DNA from: CALGLS01 sp047626155
GTDB taxonomy: Bacteria; Bacteroidota; Bacteroidia; Chitinophagales; Saprospiraceae
DNA: 24,115 nucleotides
Assembly (NCBI GenBank): GCA_047626155.1
Contig: JBLHRR010000081.1
Coordinates: 1 to 24,115 of the forward strand
Direction of reading: 5' to 3'
Part shown: positions 14,339 through 19,708 of the stretch, piece by piece
How positions within the stretch are numbered: the stretch's first letter is position 1
Layout: every line of letters starts with the position of its first letter
Made by a program: the position numbers and the translations under genes
The notes under the pieces: generated by a model
Database searches by the model: none
What the model saw: the letters and a program-made list of their open reading frames with translations, nothing else
What the model was told of the DNA's origin: nothing

Positions 14339-15046
14339 TTATTCCGCTCCATTCAAAATTATCAGCTTCTGCCAAATCTTCTGGCTTAAACTGCTACAGA
14401 GTTGCTCTAACTCATTTGCTGAACTCAAGACTACTTCATCGGGTAATTGTTGCGCATAGAGTACTGCTGTTTTTCCAATTAGAGAAAGCAGCTCTGAGCA
14501 ATAATCAAGATAACGCTGCAATTCAAATTTGGTCATCGTTCGTTTTGGAGAGTTGTCGGTTTTTGAATAAGGCTGACCAATCAACTGCGGATCTTTGGTA
14601 AGCTGATGCATGTCCACTACATGTGCAAAACCCCGCAGTTCATTCAGTGAACGAATTGCACGTGTGCGCTTTACCCTGTTTTCTAAAGTGAACAAAAAGA
14701 AAATGCCAGCGCCGAGCAAAATCACATCATTGACCACCGCTTCTAAGACTGCCGCAACGTTGGAGAAGGTTGGTGTAACTTCAAATCTAAGCAAGGTAAT
14801 GCTATAGATTAAACCGATTGCAGCCAAGCCAATAAAAAGATAAGTGACAATTCTTATCCAGTAAATGGGTCGGGAAATCCATTCAATATTTTCCGCACAA
14901 TGTTTGTTGAATTCATAGAAATCTGTGCCTACCTTTCCAAGACCAGAGTCAGGGAATCGTTCATCGATTCGCTTAAGTAGTCGACTAATGGTTCGGTCTA
15001 TTCGTTGTGTATCTAAGGTATTATGACTGGGGCGGCCGTTTTGCAT
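14339..15046 (-). CDS. two-TM membrane protein of unknown function
   Basis: The 235-residue product has a charged N-terminal cytoplasmic region (1-60, with predicted helix and several Arg/Asp), two strong transmembrane segments (about 62-86 and 96-120) joined by a short loop, and then a long soluble C-terminal domain. The domain starts R-V-K-R-T-R-A-I-R-S-L-N-E-L-R-G-F-A-H-V-V-D-M-H-Q-L-T-K-D-P. This last motif looks conserved-like (helix followed by D-M-H-Q-L-T-K-D-P) and is where I would expect function, but I cannot name the family. There is no signal peptide beyond the TM segments. The start ATG at 15046 lies about 60 bp from structured element copy C, which is oriented away from this gene. 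Neighbouring genes give no clear functional clue. Confidence 0.68.
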   Translation of the reverse strand: MQNGRPSHNTLDTQRIDRTISRLLKRIDERFPDSGLGKVGTDFYEFNKHCAENIEWISRPIYWIRIVTYLFIGLAAIGLIYSITLLRFEVTPTFSNVAAVLEAVVNDVILLGAGIFFLFTLENRVKRTRAIRSLNELRGFAHVVDMHQLTKDPQLIGQPYSKTDNSPKRTMTKFELQRYLDYCSELLSLIGKTAVLYAQQLPDEVVLSSANELEQLCSSLSQKIWQKLIILNGAE

Positions 15047-15109
15047 ATTTTGTTTTGATTAGAAATGAAGCTTTCAAAATAGACTGAACTTGGTTTACAA
15101 TAGACTTGG

Positions 15110-15234
15110 TAACAACGAAAAACTAAATCCCGATTTGGAAACGATTATGTAAATCAAAACGACCAAAGGGAGAGTGATTTATATAATCGTTTCCACCAAA
15201 GAAATCGGAAAATTATTTTTTTTGTAATATTTAA
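15110..15234 (+). repeat. structured intergenic element, copy C (candidate ncRNA)
   Basis: Best-formed copy. The outer stem is CCGATTT (15130-15136) with AAATCGG (15202-15208). The inner stem is GGAAACGATTATGTAAATC (15137-15155) with GATTTATATAATCGTTTCC (15176-15194), 19 bp with a single G-U pair. The inner stem closes a 20-nt loop whose ACGACC...GGGAGAGT is shared with the other copies. The 5' side is the TAACAAC/A-tract and the 3' side is an AAAATTA-T-tract with TTGTAATATTTAA. It lies between divergent genes, about 150 bp upstream of the HupE-like gene, and a promoter lies between the two, so it is probably not part of that mRNA. Confidence 0.75.
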
Positions 15235-15296
15235 GGTAAATCGCTAATCCAAATATAGTAACAAAGGAGTCAAGTTCAGGGGCTAGCGGCTAATTT

Positions 15297-15330
15297 TTTG
15301 TTATTGCTAAATGAGGAATCCTTATCTTTG
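15297..15330 (+). promoter_or_regulatory. promoter of the HupE/UreJ-like gene
   Basis: TTTG (15297-15300) and TATCTTTG (15323-15330) are 22 bp apart, close to the Bacteroidota consensus spacing. A second TTG (15304-15306) lies 16 bp before the -7 box. The predicted transcript start is about 45-50 nt before the TTG start codon at 15384, which also places element C outside this transcript. Confidence 0.55.
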
Positions 15331-15383
15331 TTTTAGAGGCCTTGTAAGATTGGCTCAAAATTTATTCACTCAATATTAAGTAT

Positions 15384-15965
15384 TTGGATACTTTCAGTTT
15401 TTACCTCAGTTTTGGTTTCAACCATATTTTAGATATGGATGCACAGGATCACATTGCCTTTTTAGTGGCACTGTGTGCAATCTATCATTTTCGACAATGG
15501 AAAACCTTGCTGCTTCTGGTAACAGCCTTTACCATCGGTCACTCGATTACACTAGGTTTAGCAGCAGCAGATATCATCCGATTCAAAAAGGAGTGGGTAG
15601 AATTGATTATTCCCGTTACGATTGTTTTCACCGCTTTGCATAATGTATTGCGTAGAAAACGTGTGGAACAGTCTACCGCAAAAGATAATTATTTTATGGC
15701 CCTGGGATTTGGATTCATCCATGGAATGGGCTTTTCCAATACCCTGAAATCCATGCTGATGCCGGGAGAGGAATCTAAGTTTTTGGAACAATTACTGGCT
15801 TTTAACATTGGTGTTGAAATAGGCCAGCTAATTATTGTTGGGATTATATTGGTAGTGACCTATGTTGCGTTGAATATACTCAAGCTGCGGCAACAGGATT
15901 GGAACTTATTTGTTTCAGGAGCGTCAGCGGGGATCGGGGTGATTTTGTTTTTGGGGCAGTTGTAA
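15384..15965 (+). CDS. HupE/UreJ-family membrane protein
   Basis: The 193-residue polytopic protein has about six hydrophobic segments. The N-terminal motif F-G-F-N-H-I-L-D-M-D-A-Q-D-H-I-A-F (His14, His23) matches the HupE/UreJ signature for this nickel/cobalt-type permease family. A second His cluster lies in F-G-F-I-H-G-M-G-F-S-N-T-L (around residues 109-121) and another in T-I-G-H-S-I-T-L-G. The family transports divalent metals or supports metalloenzyme maturation; no hydrogenase or urease genes are visible here, so the substrate is unknown. The start is a TTG, because no ATG or GTG lies in frame before the conserved motif and homologues start at about this distance from it. It is followed by a DUF6702-like gene, a pairing I recall from other Bacteroidota. 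Repeat R1 lies between them. Confidence 0.87.
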   Translation: MDTFSFYLSFGFNHILDMDAQDHIAFLVALCAIYHFRQWKTLLLLVTAFTIGHSITLGLAAADIIRFKKEWVELIIPVTIVFTALHNVLRRKRVEQSTAKDNYFMALGFGFIHGMGFSNTLKSMLMPGEESKFLEQLLAFNIGVEIGQLIIVGIILVVTYVALNILKLRQQDWNLFVSGASAGIGVILFLGQL

Positions 15966-15972
15966 CGAGGGG

Positions 15973-16142
15973 CTCATGCGTTCCGCATTTCGTGTTAGAA
16001 TAACCACAAAGGCCACAAAAAGCACGAAGTTTTTACAGTATATAGTAAATGAAATGTTTTATAACTTTTGTGCTTTTCCTTTGTGGATCTTCGCGTGCTC
16101 TGTGTTTTTACAAATTTATGTCATTAGGCAGAAGCTAACAAA
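15973..16142 (+). repeat. intergenic repeat R1 (about 170 bp)
   Basis: It is closely related to 23098-23258. Both begin with CTC-N-TGCGTTCCGCATTT and GTGTTAGAATAACCA, continue with CACAAA and GCACGAAGTTTTTA, share AAATGAAATG and TTTTTCCTTTGTGGA-like segments, and end with GGCAGAAGCTAACAA. Internally it is partly self-complementary (ACAAAGGCCACAAAAAGCAC against GTGCTTTTCCTTTGTGG), so it can fold. It occupies almost the whole gap between the HupE-like and DUF6702-like genes. No ORF of its own is credible. Confidence 0.8.
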
Positions 16143-16153
16143 TTATAAATACT

Positions 16154-16657
16154 ATGATCTTTTCCTTTTTAATAACTGCGTTTTTATTCCTTTCGGGAAA
16201 TCCGGCTGCGCATGAAATCCATATCAGTAAATGCCAGGTAGAATATAGTGAGGAGGACAAAGCCATTCAGGTGACAATGCACATTTATCTTGATGACTTG
16301 GAAGAGATACTTCGAAAAAAAGGAGCGGATAAATTGTTTATTTGTACGGAACTGGAAACAGAAGGAGCAGAGGAATATTTGATTGCTTATCTAAGAAAGC
16401 AGTTTCAAATGGAAGTAAATGACAAGGTTGTCGAATTTAACTTTATAGGAAAAGAACCTTCAGGAGATTTACTAGCCGCTTGGTGTTATCTGGAATTTCC
16501 AAACATTACAGAATTGAAAAACCTGACAATTGAAAATGAAGTGTTGATGGATTTGTACGATGATCAGAAAAACATTGTGAGCATTATGGCGCCGGGTAAT
16601 CAACAAGGGTATTTTTTATTCGAGAAGGGGAGTGCGATAGAGACGATGAGTTTTTGA
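16154..16657 (+). CDS. DUF6702-like exported protein
   Basis: The 167-residue product starts with a hydrophobic segment (M-I-F-S-F-L-I-T-A-F-L-F-L-S-G-N-P-A-A) that should act as a signal peptide with cleavage near A-A-H. The mature part begins H-E-I-H-I-S-K-C-Q-V-E-Y, continues with strands such as I-Q-V-T-M-H-I-Y-L-D-D-L-E-E-I-L, and contains A-A-W-C-Y-L-E-F. This matches my memory of the DUF6702 family: small periplasmic beta-rich proteins, often near HupE-like genes in Bacteroidota. The two Cys in the first half plus one in W-C-Y-L could form a disulfide. The biochemical role is unknown; a link to metal handling with the HupE-like protein is inferred from neighbourhood only. Confidence 0.78.
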   Translation: MIFSFLITAFLFLSGNPAAHEIHISKCQVEYSEEDKAIQVTMHIYLDDLEEILRKKGADKLFICTELETEGAEEYLIAYLRKQFQMEVNDKVVEFNFIGKEPSGDLLAAWCYLEFPNITELKNLTIENEVLMDLYDDQKNIVSIMAPGNQQGYFLFEKGSAIETMSF

Positions 16658-16692
16658 GAAGTGAAGCAATTTAAATTCTCTGAAAGGAGCAA

Positions 16693-16725
16693 ATGAAATC
16701 ATCAAGAATCAAAAATAATAAGTGA
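16693..16725 (+). CDS. possible 10-codon leader ORF coupled to yidD
   Basis: ATG at 16693 is preceded by AAAGGAG (16684-16690, 2 nt spacing) and encodes M-K-S-S-R-I-K-N-N-K. It ends in TGA (16723-16725), which overlaps the GTG start of yidD (16722-16724) in another frame. The geometry suits translational coupling. Bacteroidota seldom rely on Shine-Dalgarno sequences, so it may be coincidence. Confidence 0.28.
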   Translation: MKSSRIKNNK

Positions 16726-16970
16726 ACGAAATACTCAAAAAAATATTCATCCTTCCTATTCGCTTTTATCAATTAGCGATCTCTCCTATATTAGGATCGA
16801 AGTGCCGTTTTCAACCAACTTGCTCACAGTATGCTTTGGAGGCCATCATGGAATGGGGAGTAATCAAAGGAATGTGGTTAGGAATTCGACGCATATTCAA
16901 ATGCCATCCCTGGGGACCGCATGGGCATGATCCCGTGCCGGAGAACCCGAAGCGCAAGAAAGAGAGCTAA
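16722..16970 (+). CDS. yidD: YidD membrane protein insertion efficiency factor
   Basis: The 82-residue protein carries the complete YidD signature: an amphipathic N-terminal helix (I-L-K-K-I-F-I-L-P-I-R-F-Y-Q), then S-P-I-L-G-S-K-C-R-F-Q-P-T-C-S-Q-Y-A, then G-I-R-R-I-F-K-C-H-P-W-G-P-H-G-H-D-P-V. The three conserved cysteines are present. It assists YidC-mediated insertion of inner-membrane proteins and binds the membrane peripherally. The start is the GTG at 16722: a TAA lies immediately before it in frame, so no longer form exists, and the next in-frame ATG would remove the conserved core. The usual neighbours (rpmH, rnpA, yidC) are absent; here it stands before hemB, as is common in Bacteroidota, where yidD is often detached. 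Confidence 0.93.
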   Translation: MNEILKKIFILPIRFYQLAISPILGSKCRFQPTCSQYALEAIMEWGVIKGMWLGIRRIFKCHPWGPHGHDPVPENPKRKKES

Positions 16971-17037
16971 GACTTCGAAACTAAATAATATCAAAAATCA
17001 CATACGCAAGACTCTGGAGGAGTCGACCCTATATTCA

Positions 17038-17057
17038 CCCCGAGCCGCAGCTCGGGG
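17038..17057 (+). other. GC-rich hairpin in the hemB leader
   Basis: CCCCGAGC (17038-17045), loop CGCA and GCTCGGGG (17050-17057) form a perfect 8-bp stem 17 nt before the hemB ATG. It is followed by an A-tract rather than a T-tract, so it is not a plus-strand terminator. It may influence hemB translation or be a scattered palindromic motif. Confidence 0.5.
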
Positions 17058-17074
17058 CTCGCAAAAAAAATACA

Positions 17075-18064
17075 ATGCAGCAACGCCCAAGAAGAAACAG
17101 AAAATCAGATGCCATTCGAGGCATGATTCGCGAAACCGATTTAACAGTAGAGCATCTTATTTATCCTCTTTTTTTAGTGGAAGGAAAGAACATAGCGGAA
17201 GAGATTTCTTCTTTGCCGGGTAATTTTCGTTGGTCCATTGATCGCTTGTTGAGAGAGATTGGATCTTGTAGAAAACTAGGTCTGAAAAACTTTATCCTTT
17301 TCCCCGGAGTACCCGAACAATTAAAAGATAAGACCGCGACTTACAGTTATCATAAAGACAATTTCTATCTAAAAGCGGCTACTAAAATAAAAAAGAAATT
17401 CCCGGATATTTGCCTCATCAGCGATGTAGCAATGGATCCTTATAGTTCCGATGGTCACGATGGTTTGGTTGGAGGAGGAAAGATATTGAATGATGAGACC
17501 TTGCCGATTTTAGCGCAAATGTCCATCGCTCAAGCAGAGGCGGGGTTTGACATGCTCGGCCCTTCTGACATGATGGATGGCCGCATTGGTTACATCCGTG
17601 AAGCTTTAGATAACAATGGATTCACAGATACAAGTATCATGGCTTATACCGCAAAGTATGCCAGTGCCTTTTATGGTCCTTTTCGGGATGCACTAGACAG
17701 CGCGCCAAAGATAGATGCTGATATTCCTGCGGATAAGAAGACTTACCAAATGGACCCGGCCAATAAAAGGGAAGCCCTGATCGAAGCAGAATTGGATGAA
17801 TTGGAAGGTGCTGATTTTATGATGGTCAAACCTGCGCTGCATTATTTAGATGTAATTCATTTGTTAAAAGCGAATACGAATGTGCCAATTGCAGCCTATC
17901 ATGTAAGTGGGGAATGCGCGATGCTGATGGCAGCTTGCCAAAACGGTTGGTTGGATTATGAAGTGGCGATGCCCGAGGCGTTGATGAGTATTCGACGAGC
18001 TGGAGCAGATGTAATTTTGACTTATTTTGCTAAGGATTGGGCGAAGCGGAATAGTGGGAAATAG
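17075..18064 (+). CDS. hemB: porphobilinogen synthase (delta-aminolevulinic acid dehydratase)
   Basis: HemB condenses two 5-aminolevulinate molecules to porphobilinogen, an early step of haem biosynthesis. The 329-residue product has the two active-site lysines in their usual motifs: Lys194 in Y-T-A-K-Y-A-S-A-F-Y-G-P-F-R and Lys252 (Schiff base) in M-M-V-K-P-A-L-H-Y-L-D. The metal segment reads D-V-A-M-D-P-Y-S-S-D-G-H-D-G (residues 117-130): the zinc-binding cysteines of the Zn-type enzymes are replaced by Ala and Asp, which marks a magnesium/potassium-type enzyme. The C-terminal Y-H-V-S-G-E motif (275-280) is intact. The start ATG follows an A-rich leader. The gene is separated from yidD by about 100 bp that include a hairpin, and it ends against a long hairpin shared with a convergent gene. 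Confidence 0.96.
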   Translation: MQQRPRRNRKSDAIRGMIRETDLTVEHLIYPLFLVEGKNIAEEISSLPGNFRWSIDRLLREIGSCRKLGLKNFILFPGVPEQLKDKTATYSYHKDNFYLKAATKIKKKFPDICLISDVAMDPYSSDGHDGLVGGGKILNDETLPILAQMSIAQAEAGFDMLGPSDMMDGRIGYIREALDNNGFTDTSIMAYTAKYASAFYGPFRDALDSAPKIDADIPADKKTYQMDPANKREALIEAELDELEGADFMMVKPALHYLDVIHLLKANTNVPIAAYHVSGECAMLMAACQNGWLDYEVAMPEALMSIRRAGADVILTYFAKDWAKRNSGK

Positions 18065-18082
18065 AAGTTATAAAAACTACAA

Positions 18083-18129
18083 AGGGCACGAAGAACACAA
18101 AGTTTTTTACTTTGTGTTCTTCGTGCCCT
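18083..18129. terminator. 20-bp hairpin between convergent genes, related to repeats R1/R2
   Basis: AGGGCACGAAGAACACAAAG (18083-18102) pairs perfectly with CTTTGTGTTCTTCGTGCCCT (18110-18129) around a 7-nt T-rich loop. The flanks (ACTACAAA before, CTTTGTGGTTCTTACA and TTTATGCC after) resemble the R1/R2 repeats. It sits between hemB (+) and the FKBP gene (-), so it could terminate both, although there is no long T-tract. Confidence 0.65.
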
Positions 18130-18174
18130 CGTATCTTTGTGGTTCTTACAGATTTATGCCGTGACTAAGGACCA

Positions 18175-19119
18175 TTACTTCTTATCCTTCCCCGCTCTTT
18201 TTATTTCCAAGATCTCAATCTCAAAAACCAACACCGAATTTCCAGGTATCGAGATATTATCTTCTTCGATAGACCGGGGACCATAAGCTAATTTAGAAGG
18301 AACGATGATCCAGCCCTTGCTTCCGTTTTTAAAATAGGGCAAACCTTTTTCCCACCCTTTGATGACCTTTCCCTTTCCAAGTTCTACCGTGTATTTTCCT
18401 TTGTCGAAAACAGAACCATCGGTGAGGTAGCCCTTGTAACTGACTTCTACGAGATCGCTTTTTTTCGGTAAGTCGCCTTTTCCTTTTTTGGAGAGGGCAT
18501 AGCTTACTCCGCTGTCATCTCGTTTCGCCTTTTTTATTTTATTTGAAATGATATATTCTTGAATGATTTTTTTATCTGCTTTGAATTGTCTTTCTTTTTC
18601 TTCTTCAAATTTTCTACGCTGCTTCTTTTCCATCTCCACCAAGTGGTCATCGTATTCCTCGAAAGTTAAAATATCTAACAATTCAATTTCAAAAAGCAAT
18701 GGTGTATTTGGAGGAACCATTCCTACGCCTTGACTGCCATAGGCCATCTCTGCAGGCACGTACAAGCTGCCTTTACTTCCTACCGGGAATAATGGAATGC
18801 CATGCTCCCAACCTAGAATAACCTGTCGGTATCCCAATTGAAAAACAAAGGGTTCCTTCTCTGGAGATTGATCAAAGACTTTTCCATTTAGTAACATTCC
18901 TTTGAAGCGAACTTTTACATAGTCGCCTCTTTGAGGTTGCGCGCCATTGCCGTGGTTGTCGAGGTGGTAGTAAACACCTTTGTCGGAAATTTGAGCTTTG
19001 AGCTCATTGGCGTTGAGGTATTCTTCTATAGTGATAATGGTGTCGGTAGCGCTTTGTAAGGACTCTGCTTGACTTAGTAAGCTGAAACTTAAAAAGAGGA
19101 TAAGAAGTGTATATTTCAT
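18175..19119 (-). CDS. exported tandem FKBP-type peptidyl-prolyl isomerase
   Basis: The 314-residue product has a Sec signal peptide (M-K-Y-T-L-L-I-L-F-L-S-F-S-L-L-S-Q-A) without a lipobox and two FKBP domains. Domain 1 (about 60-150) has G-D-Y-V-K-V-R-F-K-G-M-L-L-N-G-K-V-F-D-Q-S, V-I-L-G-W-E-H-G-I and P-A-E-M-A-Y-G. Domain 2 (about 218-307) has V-E-V-S-Y-K-G-Y-L-T-D-G-S-V-F-D, V-I-K-G-W-E-K-G-L and P-S-K-L-A-Y-G-P. The Trp of the G-W-E motif and the F-D pair are present in both, so both sites look usable. A charged, Lys/Glu-rich helix (about 152-195) links them. It probably works in the periplasm as a folding catalyst or chaperone for exported proteins, which would suit a lineage with many T9SS cargo proteins; that last point is inference. 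Confidence 0.93.
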   Translation of the reverse strand: MKYTLLILFLSFSLLSQAESLQSATDTIITIEEYLNANELKAQISDKGVYYHLDNHGNGAQPQRGDYVKVRFKGMLLNGKVFDQSPEKEPFVFQLGYRQVILGWEHGIPLFPVGSKGSLYVPAEMAYGSQGVGMVPPNTPLLFEIELLDILTFEEYDDHLVEMEKKQRRKFEEEKERQFKADKKIIQEYIISNKIKKAKRDDSGVSYALSKKGKGDLPKKSDLVEVSYKGYLTDGSVFDKGKYTVELGKGKVIKGWEKGLPYFKNGSKGWIIVPSKLAYGPRSIEEDNISIPGNSVLVFEIEILEIKRAGKDKK

Positions 19120-19239
19120 ATTTGAGGTTTGTTTCTAATTGTCTATATTTTGACCAATTACTTAACGGTAGTTTTGCTACATATACGATGCCGATTGGGC
19201 TATTGTTATGGGGGTTAACTTTTTGGTAACGAATGTGGT

Positions 19240-19690
19240 GCTATATCGTGGCCTTCTGACGTTTTTTTAAACACAAAGGCCTATTGCGACAAGTCGTAAC
19301 GTATTTTTATTTTGTAAAACCAACGCGATTTTTCAACATATAGGCACATAGGACATTTAAGCCTTCTAACGTAAAAGAACACATAGGAAAACAATGCTTT
19401 CGCATTTTTTCATATAGTTCACGCAGCCTTTCTTTATGAACTACGTATTTCTATTTTCTTTATGAACTATGTCAGATTTACTGAAAGTAAATTACTATGT
19501 GTCCTTTCTCAAAAGTGGGCTATATGCTCTCTGTGTCTATATGGTAAAATCTGCGAATTGGATGCAATCATAATAAAACTTCTCGCTAAAAGATAGAGCT
19601 AGAGAAATTCTGAAACTTTGTTTTTAGCAAACTTTTATACAGCTGTAATACTAAGGACACATAGCACTAGTTCGTAAAAGATCATAAAGG
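19240..19690. repeat. gene-free region with degenerate repeats
   Basis: The 589 bp between the FKBP and cytochrome genes hold no credible ORF. They contain variants of an ACATAGG-type motif: ACATATAGGCACATAGGACA (about 19338-19357), ACACATAGG (19380-19388), and complementary CTATGTGTCC and CTATATGC segments (about 19495-19535), plus GGACACATAG near 19655. TCTTTATGAACTACGT (19431-19446) is repeated as TCTTTATGAACTATGT (19457-19472). This looks like decayed palindromic repeat elements stacked together. Confidence 0.55.
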
Positions 19691-19708
19691 AAAAGGCTTA
19701 ATTAAACT

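Noticed and set aside
15110..15234. Element C as a riboswitch in the HupE-like gene leader (metal-sensing, for example)
   Set aside because: A better promoter (15297-15330) lies downstream of the element, so it is probably not in that mRNA, and the other two copies precede unrelated genes.
17038..17057. Terminator after yidD
   Set aside because: The stem is followed by A residues rather than T residues on the plus strand and lies only 17 nt before the hemB start.
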